From Paracidovorax cattleyae (lineage in GTDB: Bacteria; Pseudomonadota; Gammaproteobacteria; Burkholderiales; Burkholderiaceae_C), in assembly GCF_900104515.1 (NCBI RefSeq), contig NZ_FNJL01000004.1, positions 62,001 to 126,000 on the forward strand: a stretch of 64,000 nt of DNA, read 5' to 3'. This document shows, piece by piece, positions 44,200 to 55,839 of this stretch. The position numbers and the translations under genes are program-made. How positions within the stretch are numbered: position 1 is the first letter of the stretch; every line of letters starts with the position of its first letter. The notes under the pieces are model-generated. The model was not told the DNA's origin, ran no database searches, and saw only the letters and a list, made by a program, of their open reading frames with translations.

Positions 44200-45804
44200 A
44201 TGCTGCTGCAAGCCCATGGCACCGGGCGCCCGCGTGCGCCCGCGGCGCTCCTGTGGACGGCTGCCGTGCTGGCCGGGCTGGCGCAGGCGGCCTCCATCGC
44301 CTGGCCCTGGGGCGGCGAGCCGCTCTGGTGGCTGCAACTCGCCTCGCTGGCGGCTTTCGCGCGCATCCTGCTGTCGGCGCGCGGGGCAGGGCAGGGGGCT
44401 GGCCTCGGCGCCGCCTTCGCCACGGCCTGGCTCGCAGGCACCTTCTGGTGGCTGTTCATTTCCATGCACACCTACGGCGGCCTGGCAGCGCCGCTGGCGG
44501 CGCTGGCGGTGCTGGCGCTGGCGGCCTTCCTGGGCAGCTACTACGCGGCCGCGTCGGCGGTGTTCGTGCATTTGCGCGACCGCCTCCCGCGCCGCAGGGG
44601 GTGGCTGGCCGCCGCCTTCGGGGCACTCTGGCTGCTGGCCGAACTGGCGCGCGGCGTGTGGTGGACCGGCTTTCCCTGGGGTGCCGGTGGCTATGCGCAC
44701 GTCGAGGGCCCCTTGCGGGTGCTTGCGCGCTGGGTGGGGGTGTATGGCATCGGCGCCGTGGCGGCCCTGCTGGCGATGCTGGCCGTGCAACTGCGGGTGG
44801 CGGACCTGCGCCGTCCGCGGTGCTGGGCCGCGGCCGTGGCGCTGGCATGCGCCTGGGCAGGGCTGGCCGCGCAGCGCCACTGCGCGGTGGACCGCTGCGG
44901 CACCCCGGTGGCCGCAGCCCCCTCCCTGCTGTCCGTTGCGCTGCTGCAGGGCAATATCCCGCAGGACGAGAAATTCCAGGCCGGCAGCGGCGTGCCCATG
45001 GCGCTGCGCTGGTATGGCGACGCGTTGCGCGAAGCGGATGCCGCCCTGGTCGTGGCGCCGGAAACCGCCATTCCGCTGTTGCCCCAGCAACTGGTGCCGG
45101 GGTATCTGGAGTCCATTGCCGAACACTTTACCCGCAGCAACCCGCAGGGCGGCCGGGCCGCGCTGATCGGGATCCCGCTGGGCGATCCGGAGCGGGGCTA
45201 CACGAACTCCGTCATCGGCTATGCGCCGGGCCAGGCGGCGCCCTACCAGTACGACAAGCACCACCTCGTACCCTTCGGGGAGTTCGTCCCGCCGTTCTTC
45301 CGGTGGTTCACCGAGTTGATGAATATCCCTCTGGGAGACTTCAACCGGGGCGGCATGGTCCAGGCGCCCTTCGCCTGGGCCGGGCAGCGCCTGGCGCCGA
45401 ACATCTGCTACGAGGATCTGTTCGGAGAGGAACTGGCCGCGCGCTTCGCGGACCGCGCCGCCGCTCCGACGGTGTTCGTCAACGTGAGCAACATCGCCTG
45501 GTTCGGCGACTCCGTGGCCATCGACCAGCATCTGTCGATCAGCCGCATGCGGGCGCTGGAGTTCGAGCGGCCGATGGTCCGCGCCACCAACACCGGCGCC
45601 ACCGCGCTGATCGACCATCGCGGCGTGGTGGCCGCGCGGCTGCCTTCGGTGCAGCGCGGCATCCTGCGCGGCGAGGTGGAGGGCCGCGACGGGCCGCCCA
45701 CGCCGTTCGCCTGGTGGGCGGCTCGGGCCGGCCTGTGGCCGCTGTGGCTCCTGGGCGGGCTGGTCGTGGCCGCGGCATTCGCGGCACGCTCCCGCGCGCG
45801 CTGA
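44200..45804 (+). CDS. lnt: Apolipoprotein N-acyltransferase
   Basis: 534 residues. An N-terminal block of six or so membrane helices (to about 205) is followed by a periplasmic nitrilase-like domain. The catalytic triad is visible: Glu in VVAPETAIPLLP, Lys in QYDKHHLVPFGEFVP and Cys in NICYEDLFGEE. It adds the third acyl chain to lipoproteins in the inner membrane. Directly follows corC. Confidence 0.96.
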   Translation: MLLQAHGTGRPRAPAALLWTAAVLAGLAQAASIAWPWGGEPLWWLQLASLAAFARILLSARGAGQGAGLGAAFATAWLAGTFWWLFISMHTYGGLAAPLAALAVLALAAFLGSYYAAASAVFVHLRDRLPRRRGWLAAAFGALWLLAELARGVWWTGFPWGAGGYAHVEGPLRVLARWVGVYGIGAVAALLAMLAVQLRVADLRRPRCWAAAVALACAWAGLAAQRHCAVDRCGTPVAAAPSLLSVALLQGNIPQDEKFQAGSGVPMALRWYGDALREADAALVVAPETAIPLLPQQLVPGYLESIAEHFTRSNPQGGRAALIGIPLGDPERGYTNSVIGYAPGQAAPYQYDKHHLVPFGEFVPPFFRWFTELMNIPLGDFNRGGMVQAPFAWAGQRLAPNICYEDLFGEELAARFADRAAAPTVFVNVSNIAWFGDSVAIDQHLSISRMRALEFERPMVRATNTGATALIDHRGVVAARLPSVQRGILRGEVEGRDGPPTPFAWWAARAGLWPLWLLGGLVVAAAFAARSRAR

Positions 45805-45831
45805 CACGGCGGGCCGCGGTCCGGCCGCCGG

Positions 45832-46770
45832 TCATCCGCCGGTGGGCGCCGGCTGTTCCGTCGAGGGCGCGCGCGCCAGCACCGCGTGCAGCAGCCCCGG
45901 CAGCCGCGCCAGCATCCGGGCCGCGTGCCGGTCCGGCGGGCGATGCTCGGCATGGTAGGCATGCAGGGGAATGGGCGGGAGGTGGCGCAGCGGTACCGCC
46001 ACCACCGTGGCCGGATCCAGGTTGCCGGCCGTGAGGAAATCCACCACCGTCCAGCCCAGCCCGCGCCGCACCAGCTCCACCGCCAGCTGCGAGGTCTGCA
46101 CCTGGATGCCCAGTTCGGTGTGCACCCCGAGGTCCCGGGCCAGTTCGGTCATGGGCGCGCGCATGGGGTCGTCGCCCAGCAACTGGATCATCGGGGTGTT
46201 GGACAGGAACGAGATCGGGTCGTTGCGGCTCAGGCGCACGGCCCGCTGCCAGATGTCGCGGCCCACCGCGATCGAGAGCGGGCCGCTGACCAGGATGGCG
46301 CTGCACACCTGCGGGTGCGGGTGCGGATAGAAGCCCAGGGCGAAATCCACCGCCCGGGTCAGCAGCGCCTGGGCCATCTGGTCGGGGTGCAGTGTCCGCA
46401 CCTCCACCTTCACGCGGGGGGATTCGCGCACGTGCAGTTCCAGCACCGTGGGCAGGAAGGTGTGCGTGACCGAGGGGATGGCGCCCACGCGGACCTGGCC
46501 GCCCTCGGGCTGGCGCAGGTTGACGGCGGTGCGGCGCAGTTCGTCGAGCTGGCGGTGGACCTGGGCCGATGCCGCGAACAATGCCTGCGCTTCGGGCGTG
46601 GGCACCAGTGCTCCGCGCACGCGGTTGAACAGCGGATAGCCGAGTTGCAGCTCGGCATGGGCGATGGTCTTGCTGACGGCCGACGGCGTGATGCTGACGA
46701 GCCGGGCGGCGGCGCTCATGTTGCCCGCCTGCATGACGGCCTGGAAGACTTCGAGTTGCCGTAGGTTCAT
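45832..46770 (-). CDS. LysR-family transcriptional regulator
   Basis: 312 residues from the ATG at 46770. N-terminal winged HTH (MNLRQLEVFQAVMQAGNMSA then RLVSITPSAVSKTIA) and a LysR substrate domain. Divergent from the asparaginase gene with 145 bases between the starts, so it is the obvious candidate regulator of that gene. The NocR/OccR-like text of the C-domain hints at an amino acid or opine-like effector, which would fit asparagine or aspartate, but this is inference. Confidence 0.9.
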   Translation of the reverse strand: MNLRQLEVFQAVMQAGNMSAAARLVSITPSAVSKTIAHAELQLGYPLFNRVRGALVPTPEAQALFAASAQVHRQLDELRRTAVNLRQPEGGQVRVGAIPSVTHTFLPTVLELHVRESPRVKVEVRTLHPDQMAQALLTRAVDFALGFYPHPHPQVCSAILVSGPLSIAVGRDIWQRAVRLSRNDPISFLSNTPMIQLLGDDPMRAPMTELARDLGVHTELGIQVQTSQLAVELVRRGLGWTVVDFLTAGNLDPATVVAVPLRHLPPIPLHAYHAEHRPPDRHAARMLARLPGLLHAVLARAPSTEQPAPTGG

Positions 46771-46888
46771 GGCTTGGGGAGGCGGATCGGGGAGGGGTAT
46801 GAATTCCATTCATACCCAGCCTCGGATTATTCCCCACTGCCGTGTTGCGTCCTTCCTACCATACGGCACCCGTACAACGGGCTTGTAA

Positions 46889-48013
<1,125 letters not shown>

Positions 48014-48067
48014 GCGGCTCGGCCGCGCGCCCGGCGGCCTCTGCGCCACCGGGCCCGATGACCCTCC

Positions 48068-48091
48068 GGGCCGCCGCGTGCGGCCCTTTTT
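48068..48091 (+). terminator. Rho-independent terminator after ansB
   Basis: GGGCCGC (48068-48074), loop CGCGT, GCGGCCC (48080-48086), followed by TTTTT (48087-48091). Perfect seven-base GC stem plus T-run, 55 bases after the asparaginase stop. Confidence 0.9.
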
Positions 48092-48257
48092 ATTGCGCGG
48101 CGTCAAGCCGGCGCGGTATTGCCGCATGGGGTCTGTCGCCCCTGCGTGGTGGCTGCGCCCGCCGCAGACTGGATAATGCGCATCCGCGGCCCCGGCGATG
48201 CCTGGGGCCGCGCACACGAAACGCGGCGCTGCGCGCCGACCTGGAGCACGACTGACA

Positions 48258-48800
48258 ATGGCTGAATCCTTTTCCTATGAACAACTGATCGCCTCGGGCG
48301 AAGGCAGGCTGTTCACCCCTGACAGCGGACGACTCCCGCTGCCGCCCATGCTGATGTTCGACCGCATCACGCACATCGACGCCGACGGCGGCGCGCACGG
48401 GCTGGGGGGGATTCGCGCCGAACTCGACGTGCGGCCGGATCTCTGGTTCTTCGACTGCCACTTCCAGGGCGACCCGGTCATGCCGGGCTGCCTGGGGCTG
48501 GACGCGATGTGGCAGCTCATCGGTTTCTACCTGACCTGGCTGCAACTGCCGGGCCGGGGCCGCGCGCTGGGCGCAGGCGAGGTCAAGTTCACCGGCGAGG
48601 TGGGCCCCAACGTCAAGCGCGTGACCTACGAAATCGACATCAAGCGCGTCATCAAGCGCAAGCTGGTGATGGCGATCGGCGATGCGCGCCTCCTGGCCGA
48701 CGGCCAGGAAATCTACGTGGCCTCCGACCTGCGTGTGGGCCTGTTCAAGAAGGAAGACGCCGCGGCGGCTGCGCCGGCGCGGGAGGAGGCGGGGGCATGA
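48258..48800 (+). CDS. fabA: 3-Hydroxydecanoyl-ACP dehydratase/isomerase
   Basis: 180 residues from the ATG at 48258. Hot-dog fold enzyme that dehydrates 3-hydroxydecanoyl-ACP and isomerises trans-2 to cis-3, starting anaerobic unsaturated fatty acid synthesis. Active-site H68 in [14 protein letters not shown] and D82 in GLDAMWQL. Its stop overlaps the fabB start (ATGA at 48797-48800), so the two are coupled. Confidence 0.96.
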   Translation: MAESFSYEQLIASGEGRLFTPDSGRLPLPPMLMFDRITHIDADGGAHGLGGIRAELDVRPDLWFFDCHFQGDPVMPGCLGLDAMWQLIGFYLTWLQLPGRGRALGAGEVKFTGEVGPNVKRVTYEIDIKRVIKRKLVMAIGDARLLADGQEIYVASDLRVGLFKKEDAAAAAPAREEAGA

Positions 48801-50023
48801 GCATGAGAAAGCGTGTCGTCATCACCGGCGCGGGCATCGTTTCCTGCATCGGCAACGACCTCGCCGCCGTGGAGGCCTCGCTGCGCGAGAGCCGCCCGGG
48901 CATCCGTGCCATGCCGAAGTTCACCGAGCTGGGCATGCGCAGCCAGGTGGCTGGCGTGCCCGACATCGACCTGGAGGCGCGCATCGACCGCAAGCAGCTG
49001 CGCTTCATGGGCGATGCCGCGGCCTATGCCCACATCGCCCTGGAAGACGCCATCGCCCAGGCGGGCCTGAAGCCAGACCAGGTCTCGCACCCGCGCACCG
49101 GCCTCATCATGGGGTCGGGTGGAGGCTCGCCCGAGAACCAGATCGAGTCCGCGGACATTCTGCGCTCCAAGGGCATTCGCCGCGTGGGGCCCTACCAGGT
49201 CACGCGCTGCATGAGCTCCACCGTCTCGGCCTGCCTTTCGACGAATTTCGGCATCAAGGGGATCAACTATTCGATCACCTCGGCCTGCAGCACGTCGGCG
49301 CACTGCATCGGCGCGGCAGCCCAGCAGATCGCCTGGGGCATGCAGGACGTGATGTTCGCAGGGGGGGGCGAAGAGGTCACCTGGGGCATGGGACTGCTGT
49401 TCGACGCCATGGGCGCGATGTCCAGCAAGTACAACGACACGCCCGAGAAGGCCTCCCGCGCCTATGACGCGAACCGTGACGGTTTCGTGCTGTCGGGCGG
49501 CGGCGGTGCCGTGGTGCTCGAAAGCCTGGAGCATGCCCAGGCGCGCGGCGCCACCATCCTCGGCGAGGTGGTCGGCTTCGGTGCCACGTCCGACGGCGCC
49601 GACATGGTCGCCCCCTCGGGCGACGGTGCCATCGCGTGCATGCGCCAGGCCATCGAGGGCCTGGACGTGCCCATCGACTACATCAATACCCACGGCACCT
49701 CCACCCCGGTGGGCGACGTGCCGGAACTGCGCGCCATCCGCACGGTCTTCGGCGACACGGTGCCGCCGTTCTCCTCCACCAAGTCGCTCACCGGCCACTC
49801 GCTGGGCGCGACCGGGGTGCAGGAGGCGATCTACTGCCTGGTCATGCTGCAGAAGGGCTTCATCGCCGGTTCGGCCAATGTCGAGACGCCCGACCCCGCC
49901 GTGGAAGGCATGCCCCTGGTGACCGCCACGCGCGAGGCGCCGCTGCGCACGGCGCTGTCCAACAGCTTCGGCTTCGGCGGCACCAATGCCAGCCTGGTGC
50001 TGCGGCGCTGGGATGGTCAGTAG
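48797..50023 (+). CDS. fabB: 3-Oxoacyl-ACP synthase I
   Basis: 408 residues from the ATG at 48797 (MSMRKR; a second ATG two codons on). Nucleophile C164 in [10 protein letters not shown], with histidines in [11 protein letters not shown] and TGHSLGATG. Elongates the cis-3-decenoyl-ACP made by FabA. The fabA-fabB pair is the classical unsaturated fatty acid module. Its stop overlaps the convergent cytochrome gene by seven bases. Confidence 0.96.
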   Translation: MSMRKRVVITGAGIVSCIGNDLAAVEASLRESRPGIRAMPKFTELGMRSQVAGVPDIDLEARIDRKQLRFMGDAAAYAHIALEDAIAQAGLKPDQVSHPRTGLIMGSGGGSPENQIESADILRSKGIRRVGPYQVTRCMSSTVSACLSTNFGIKGINYSITSACSTSAHCIGAAAQQIAWGMQDVMFAGGGEEVTWGMGLLFDAMGAMSSKYNDTPEKASRAYDANRDGFVLSGGGGAVVLESLEHAQARGATILGEVVGFGATSDGADMVAPSGDGAIACMRQAIEGLDVPIDYINTHGTSTPVGDVPELRAIRTVFGDTVPPFSSTKSLTGHSLGATGVQEAIYCLVMLQKGFIAGSANVETPDPAVEGMPLVTATREAPLRTALSNSFGFGGTNASLVLRRWDGQ

Positions 50024-51060
50024 TTCTCGTTGACGTTGCGGAACGGACCGAACTTCGCGCGGCGGTAGGCTTGCGGCTGGCCGGGAAAATGCTCCGGGAT
50101 CGCGAAGCCCTGCGGCCGCAGGGCCGGGTCCGGATAGAGGCGTTGCCGGTTCGGGTTCTGCAGGCGGGGCGTGGCGTCGTCGTTCAGGAAGGCCGCAATG
50201 TCGAGCGCCTGCCCGGGTGTGAGCAGCGGCCGATCGTGGGAGGTGCCTGAAGGCATCGACGCGCGGATGTAGCGCGCGAGCAGCGGCACCGCGAACATGT
50301 GGCCCGCGTTGTCGTAGGTGTCCGTGCCGGCGATCGGCGGAAACAGGTAGCCGCCGCCCTGGGCGAAGTCCGGGCGCCGCTGGCCGGTGGCATCCACGCC
50401 GTGGCAGGCGCTGCACAGCGAGGCGAACAGCCGCGCGCCACGCTGCGGGTCGGCCGCCCGCGCGACGGGCGGCATGGGCAGCAGCCCCGTCCGCTCCATG
50501 GGGGAATGCGGCACCGTCCCCTGCGCCAGCCATCGCAGGTAGGCCATGATGGAACGCAGTTCGGGCGTGTCCGGCCCGATGGGCACGCTGCCCGGGCCGA
50601 ACATGCCGATGACGCGCTGCTCCAGCGAGATGATCTTCCCGGACTTGATGTCGAACTTCGGATAGTCGTTGACGGCATTCACGAGCGGCAGCGCGTAGGG
50701 CTTGGTGCCCGGCAGGCCCGAGGGGCCGGCCTGGTGGCAGTGCACGCAGTTCAGGCTGTTCCAGGACAGGCGCTTCGAGGCGTCCGGCGCCAGCCGGCCG
50801 ACGCGCGAAGACGTGTTGCGCAGGAGATCGATGCCTTCACGCACCTCAGCTCCCTTCGGCCCGGCGGGAACCCGGGTGGCATCCGGTTCGCGCCAGGGCT
50901 GCGGCGGCCGGGCGGCATGGCGTGCCAGCATGGCCCGGGCCTGTTCGGTGGAAAGGGCATCGCCCACGTGGTGCGGAGCAATATCGAAGGCGCCGGCGGT
51001 CAATGAAGTGGCTGCCAGTGCAAGGGCCAGGGCCTGCAGGCCCGTGCGTTTCACGGTCAT
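50017..51060 (-). CDS. Exported dihaem cytochrome c, TsdA-like
   Basis: 347 residues from the ATG at 51060. Signal peptide about 1-23 ending TAGA. Two haem c sites: CVHCH at 105-109 and CSACH at 216-220. The layout, with a first domain reading [19 protein letters not shown], then [17 protein letters not shown] and a second cytochrome domain ending in a DIAAFLND helix, is that of thiosulfate dehydrogenase TsdA and related dihaem proteins. It would act in the periplasm, oxidising thiosulfate to tetrathionate or passing electrons. No sox or tsdB gene is next to it, so the substrate is unproven. Confidence 0.8.
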   Translation of the reverse strand: MTVKRTGLQALALALAATSLTAGAFDIAPHHVGDALSTEQARAMLARHAARPPQPWREPDATRVPAGPKGAEVREGIDLLRNTSSRVGRLAPDASKRLSWNSLNCVHCHQAGPSGLPGTKPYALPLVNAVNDYPKFDIKSGKIISLEQRVIGMFGPGSVPIGPDTPELRSIMAYLRWLAQGTVPHSPMERTGLLPMPPVARAADPQRGARLFASLCSACHGVDATGQRRPDFAQGGGYLFPPIAGTDTYDNAGHMFAVPLLARYIRASMPSGTSHDRPLLTPGQALDIAAFLNDDATPRLQNPNRQRLYPDPALRPQGFAIPEHFPGQPQAYRRAKFGPFRNVNENY

Positions 51061-51401
51061 CGTCGGGGCTGCCCCGGGTGACCGCACCTCGGAGCAGGAA
51101 AGTCGTTGTTTAAGGGGAGGGAATTGCGGGGACCGCAGCCTGCGCAGGAACCCAGGCGATTGGCGTGCATTGAATTCCGTTGTGCGGAATATATCCGCGC
51201 GACCTTGTGCTGTAAATGCCAGGCCGCCGACATCCCGCGGCGCGCACTGCCATCCATGCTGGGAATGCGGCGCCACCCGGGGTGGAGGCGCGGCAGCCCG
51301 GCCCCGTAGAATCCCCGGTTCCGCGCGCAGCGCGACCATTCTCCAAGACCGCGCGCCCGGGCAGACGGCTTGCAGCCGCCCGGCCGCCAGGACACACACG
51401 C
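51061..51401. other. 341-base gap upstream of glyQ and the cytochrome gene
   Basis: Holds divergent promoters for the leftward cytochrome gene and rightward glyQ. A small inverted repeat ATTCCG-TTGTG-CGGAAT is at 51174-51190, followed by an AT-rich ATATAT. I see no gene, no RNA and no strong promoter match. Confidence 0.5.
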
Positions 51402-52412
51402 ATGTTGACCTTCCAGCAAATCATCCTGAAGCTGCAGTCGTACTGGGACGCCCAGGGCTGCGCGCTCCTGCAGTCCTACGACATGGAAGTGGGCGCGGGC
51501 ACCTCGCACACGGCTACCTTCCTGCGCGCCCTGGGCCCGGAGCCCTGGAAGGCCGCCTACGTGCAGCCCAGCCGCCGCCCCAAGGACGGCCGCTACGGCG
51601 AGAACCCCAACCGCCTGCAGCACTACTACCAGTACCAGGTGGTCCTGAAGCCCGCGCCGGCCAACATCCTGGAGCTGTACCTCGGCTCGCTGGAGGCCCT
51701 CGGCTTCGACCTGAAGAAGAACGACATCCGCTTCGTGGAAGACGACTGGGAGAACCCCACGCTCGGCGCCTGGGGACTGGGCTGGGAGGTCTGGCTCAAC
51801 GGCATGGAGGTGACCCAGTTCACCTACTTCCAGCAGGTCGGCGGCATCGACTGCAAGCCCGCCACGGGCGAGATCACCTACGGCCTGGAGCGCCTGGCCA
51901 TGTACCTGCAGGGCGTGGACAACGTCTACAACCTCGCCTGGACCGACACGCTCAAGTACGGCGACGTCTACCACCAGAACGAGGTGGAGCAGTCCACCTA
52001 CAACTTCGAGCACTCCGACGCCGACTTCCTCTTCACCGCCTTCGCGGCGCACGAGAAGCAGGCCCAGTACCTCATGGAGCAGCAGCTGGCGCTGCCCGCC
52101 TACGAGCAGGTGCTCAAGGCCGCGCACAGCTTCAACCTGCTGGATGCGCGCGGCGCGATCTCCGTGACCGAGAGGGCCGCCTACATCGGCCGCATCCGCA
52201 ACCTGGCGCGCGCCGTGGCCAAGAGCTACCTGGAAAGCCGCGAGCGCCTGGGCTTTCCCATGGCGGACCCCACCATCGCGGTGGAGGTGCTGGGCAATGA
52301 CGGGCTGGACCGCGTATCCGCCCCCGAGCGAAAGGCGTTGCTGCAACACGTCAAGCTGGACAACGCGCTGCCTGAGAAAAGGCAAGCCCAAGGGAAGAAG
52401 GTGAAACTGTGA
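51402..52412 (+). CDS. glyQ: Glycyl-tRNA synthetase alpha subunit
   Basis: 336 residues from the ATG at 51402. Class II catalytic subunit of the bacterial alpha2beta2 enzyme; text such as [40 protein letters not shown] and [20 protein letters not shown] is diagnostic. The last 25 residues are a Lys-rich tail. Its TGA overlaps the glyS GTG start. Confidence 0.98.
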   Translation: MLTFQQIILKLQSYWDAQGCALLQSYDMEVGAGTSHTATFLRALGPEPWKAAYVQPSRRPKDGRYGENPNRLQHYYQYQVVLKPAPANILELYLGSLEALGFDLKKNDIRFVEDDWENPTLGAWGLGWEVWLNGMEVTQFTYFQQVGGIDCKPATGEITYGLERLAMYLQGVDNVYNLAWTDTLKYGDVYHQNEVEQSTYNFEHSDADFLFTAFAAHEKQAQYLMEQQLALPAYEQVLKAAHSFNLLDARGAISVTERAAYIGRIRNLARAVAKSYLESRERLGFPMADPTIAVEVLGNDGLDRVSAPERKALLQHVKLDNALPEKRQAQGKKVKL

Positions 52413-54532
52413 ACAAAAATCTTCTCGTCGAACTGTTCGTCGAAGAACTGCCCCCTAAGGCCCTGCAGAAGCTCGGCGACGCCTTCGCCCAGGTGCTGCT
52501 GGCGCAGCTGCAGGCCCAGGGCCTCGCCTCCGCTGCCTCGCGCCTGACGGCTTATGCCTCGCCCCGGCGCCTGGCCGCCCACATCACCGAAGTCGCGCCG
52601 CAGGCGGCCGACAAGGCCGTCTCGCAGAAACTCATGCCCGTCACGGTGGGCCTGGATGCGTCCGGCAACGCCACGCCGGCGCTGCTCAAGAAGCTCGCCG
52701 CCCTGGGCGCTGATGCCTCTGCCGTGCCCGGCCTGCGCCGCGCACCCGACGGCAAGGCCGAGGCGCTGTTCCTCGACAGCACGGCGCGCGGTGCCACGCT
52801 GTCCGAGGGGCTGCAGAAGGCACTGCAGGAATCCGTCGCCAGGCTGCCGATTCCCAAGGTGATGCGCTACCAGCTCGAATCGGGCTGCGAGCAGCCGGGC
52901 TGGACGAGCGTGAGCTTCGTGCGCCCCGCGCACGGCCTCGTGGCGCTGCACGGCATCGAAGTGCTGCTCTCCGTCTCGGTGCTGGGCCTCACGGCCGGCA
53001 ACGCCACCCACGGCCACCGTTTCGAGGCGGCCGTGGACCCGGTGGTGCTCCGCAGTGCCGACACCTATGCGCAGCAGCTGGCCGAAGAAGGCGCCGTGAT
53101 CGCCGGCTTCACCGAGCGCCGTGCCGAGATCGTCCGCCAGCTGCAGGCTGCCGCCGGGCAGGTGGGCGGCGGCGTGCGCCCCATCCAGGACAACGCGCTA
53201 CTCGACGAGGTGACCGCCCTGGTCGAACGCCCGAACGTGCTCGTCTGCGAGTTCGAGAAGGAATTCCTGGGCGTGCCGCAGGAGTGCCTCATTCTCACGA
53301 TGAAGGCCAACCAGAAATACTTCCCGCTGCTCGATGCCGAAGGCCGGCTCACGCACCGCTTCCTGGTGGTGAGCAACATCCGCCCGGATGACGCGAGCGC
53401 CGTGGTCGGCGGCAACGAGCGCGTGGTGCGCCCGCGCCTGGCCGATGCCAAGTTCTTCTTCGACCAGGACCGCAAGAAGACGCTCGAATCCCGCGTCGCC
53501 TCGCTCGCCAAGGTGGTCTACCACAACCAGCTCGGCACCCAGGGCGAGCGCGTGGATCGCGTGCGCGCCATCGCCCGCGCCATTGCCCAGCAGATCGGCG
53601 ACGTGGAGCTGGCCCGCCAGGCCGACCAGGCGGCGCATCTCGCCAAGGCCGACCTCGTCACCGACATGGTGGGCGAATTCCCCGAACTGCAGGGCACCAT
53701 GGGCCGCTACTACGCCCAGGCCGACGGCCTGCCCGCAGAAGTGGCCGATGCCATCGAAGACCACTACAAGCCGCGCTTCGCGGGCGACACGCTGCCGCGC
53801 GGCGACGTGGGCGTGGTGGTGGCGCTGGCCGACAAGCTCGAGACCCTGGTGGGCATGTTCGGCATCGGCAACCTGCCCACGGGCGACCGCGACCCGTTCG
53901 CGCTGCGCCGCCATGCGCTCGGCGTGATCCGCATGCTGGTCGAGAAGGAGTTGCCGCTCGATCTGGAAACCCTGCTGCACAGCGCGCTGCCCGCCTTCGG
54001 CGACAAGATCCAGGACGCCACCGCGCCGCTGGCCGACTTCATCTACGACCGCCTGGCCGGCAGCCTGCGCGAGCAGGGCTACAGCGCCCAGGAAGTCGAT
54101 GCCGTGCTGGCCCTGCGCCCGCAGCGCCTCGCCCTGGTCGGCAAGCAGCTCGCCGCCGTGCGGGCGTTCGCCGCGCTGCCCGAGGCCCCGGCGCTCGCCG
54201 CTGCCAACAAGCGCGTCACCAACATCCTCAAGAAGGCCGGCGACGTGGATGCGCACGTCAACCCCGAGCTGCTGCGCGAGCAGGCCGAGAAGGACCTGTA
54301 CGCCGCCCTGCAGCGCTTCGTGCCCGAGGCCGACGCGCTCTTCGCCGCGGGCGACTACACGGGCAGCCTGCAGACGCTGGCCGTGCTGCGCGCGCCTGTC
54401 GATGCATTCTTCGACGACGTGATGGTCAATGCCGAGGAACTGGACCTGCGTCTCAACCGCCAGGGTCTGCTGCAGAGCCTGCACGCGGCGATGAACCGCG
54501 TGGCCGACCTCTCGCGCCTGGCCGTCGCCTGA
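52409..54532 (+). CDS. glyS: Glycyl-tRNA synthetase beta subunit
   Basis: 707 residues from a GTG at 52409 overlapping the glyQ stop. Begins [19 protein letters not shown] as usual and ends in the DALR-type tRNA-binding region ([20 protein letters not shown]). Required with GlyQ for charging tRNA-Gly. Confidence 0.98.
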   Translation: MNKNLLVELFVEELPPKALQKLGDAFAQVLLAQLQAQGLASAASRLTAYASPRRLAAHITEVAPQAADKAVSQKLMPVTVGLDASGNATPALLKKLAALGADASAVPGLRRAPDGKAEALFLDSTARGATLSEGLQKALQESVARLPIPKVMRYQLESGCEQPGWTSVSFVRPAHGLVALHGIEVLLSVSVLGLTAGNATHGHRFEAAVDPVVLRSADTYAQQLAEEGAVIAGFTERRAEIVRQLQAAAGQVGGGVRPIQDNALLDEVTALVERPNVLVCEFEKEFLGVPQECLILTMKANQKYFPLLDAEGRLTHRFLVVSNIRPDDASAVVGGNERVVRPRLADAKFFFDQDRKKTLESRVASLAKVVYHNQLGTQGERVDRVRAIARAIAQQIGDVELARQADQAAHLAKADLVTDMVGEFPELQGTMGRYYAQADGLPAEVADAIEDHYKPRFAGDTLPRGDVGVVVALADKLETLVGMFGIGNLPTGDRDPFALRRHALGVIRMLVEKELPLDLETLLHSALPAFGDKIQDATAPLADFIYDRLAGSLREQGYSAQEVDAVLALRPQRLALVGKQLAAVRAFAALPEAPALAAANKRVTNILKKAGDVDAHVNPELLREQAEKDLYAALQRFVPEADALFAAGDYTGSLQTLAVLRAPVDAFFDDVMVNAEELDLRLNRQGLLQSLHAAMNRVADLSRLAVA

Positions 54533-54538
54533 GCCTGC

Positions 54539-55195
54539 ATGGGCGAGCCGGCCATGCCCGCGCGCGGCGTCGCCGACGGTGCCACCCGCACCGCCTGGTG
54601 GCTGTTCGCGCCGCCCGCGGCGCTCGTCGGGCTGCGCTGGCTGCTGCAATGGCACGATGACCGCTGGCCGGGGCCGGTTGTCTGGGCGCTGGCGCCGTTC
54701 GACGGCACGCGGGCGCCCGGTGCGGGCCTGGCCGTTCTCGGCCTGGGGGCCGCGGCCGTGGCCGTCGCCGGGGTGCTGCTGCGCTGGATGGCCCGGCGGT
54801 GGGGCCGGCAGGCTGCACGGCACACTGCCATCGGCGCATGGCTGCTGGCCTGCGCCGGCGGCGCCGTGGCCCTGGCGCTGCGGCATTGGGACGCCCGGCT
54901 GCTGCAGCCCCTGCCGGATGCCAGCGTGGTCGTGGCGGGAAGCCGGCCACAGCCGGCCAGCCTGCGCGGCCCGGGGGGAACGCAGGTCGTGCTGCGCTGG
55001 CAGCCGGAAAACGATGGTGCTGCCGACCCCCTGCTGCGGCAGGCCACGTTGCCCGATGACCCTGCCGCAGCCTGGAAACCGGGGCAGGCGGTGCACCTGC
55101 GGTGGGCGCGGGGGCGGTTCGGCGGCCTCTACGCCACCGGCTGGGATGCGCCGCCGACCGGCGGCACGGTGCCCGGCGGGCCGCATCTTCCATAA
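54539..55195 (+). CDS. Hypothetical membrane protein
   Basis: 218 residues, starting six bases after glyS. Hydrophobic helices at about 19-35, 60-82 and 95-113; the C-terminal half (about 120-218) is a polar, probably periplasmic domain. No family recognised. It sits in the co-directional glyQ-glyS-gmhB-plsC row, so it is likely co-transcribed with gmhB. It may assist envelope functions, but nothing shows this directly. Confidence 0.65.
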   Translation: MGEPAMPARGVADGATRTAWWLFAPPAALVGLRWLLQWHDDRWPGPVVWALAPFDGTRAPGAGLAVLGLGAAAVAVAGVLLRWMARRWGRQAARHTAIGAWLLACAGGAVALALRHWDARLLQPLPDASVVVAGSRPQPASLRGPGGTQVVLRWQPENDGAADPLLRQATLPDDPAAAWKPGQAVHLRWARGRFGGLYATGWDAPPTGGTVPGGPHLP

Positions 55196-55203
55196 TCGCG
55201 CGC

Positions 55204-55755
55204 ATGAAACTTGCCATTCTCGACCGCGACGGCACGCTCAACGCTTCCGGCGAGGAATTCATCTCCGCGCCGGAGGAATGGGTGCCCGTGCCGGGCGCGC
55301 CCGAGGCCGTGGCCCGCCTCACCCGCGCAGGGTGGCGGCTGGCCGTGGCGACCAACCAGCCCGGGCTGGGGCGCGGCCTGTTCGACGTGCTGGCGCTCAA
55401 TGCCATCCACGCACGCATGCACCGGGTGCTGGCAGCCGCCGGCGGCCGTATCGAGGCGGTGTTCTACTGTCCCCACGCGCCCGACGAGGGCTGCGCCTGC
55501 CGCAAGCCCGCGCCGGGTCTGATGGAGCAGATCCGCGACCGGTTCGGCGTGGAGGGCGGCGAGATCCTCGTGGTGGGCAACTGCCCGGAGCACCTGTGGG
55601 CCGGGGCCGCCATCGGCGCACGGCTCCATGCGGTGGGCGAACCACCCGAAGGCAGCCGTCCCTGGCCGCCCGGCGTGCAACGCCATGCCAGCCTCGCGGA
55701 TTTCGCGGACCAGCTCCTGGCTGCGGGAGAGCGCCCGCCGCCCGCCGGCGACTGA
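55204..55755 (+). CDS. gmhB: D-glycero-D-manno-heptose 1,7-bisphosphate 7-phosphatase-like HAD protein
   Basis: 183 residues from the ATG at 55204. HAD motif I DRDGTLN is intact (nucleophile and acid/base Asp) and the zinc-loop ligands CPHAPDEGCACRKP are present, identifying GmhB (LPS core heptose synthesis). Motif IV, normally GDxxxD, reads VVGNCPEHLWAG, so the magnesium Asp is Asn and the next acidic position is His. Activity may be reduced. Place between glyS and plsC matches the conserved order in Burkholderiales. Confidence 0.85.
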   Translation: MKLAILDRDGTLNASGEEFISAPEEWVPVPGAPEAVARLTRAGWRLAVATNQPGLGRGLFDVLALNAIHARMHRVLAAAGGRIEAVFYCPHAPDEGCACRKPAPGLMEQIRDRFGVEGGEILVVGNCPEHLWAGAAIGARLHAVGEPPEGSRPWPPGVQRHASLADFADQLLAAGERPPPAGD

Positions 55756-55839
55756 CGCGCCCCCCGGGGCGTGGCGCGCCGAACCGTTCCCGGCCGCTTT
55801 TCCCGCTGACTTTTTCCTTTTCTTCCTCGCATCCCTCGC

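Noticed and set aside
51061-51401. T-box or riboswitch leader of glyQS
   Set aside because: No T-box sequence or antiterminator fold seen, and such leaders are not expected in betaproteobacteria.
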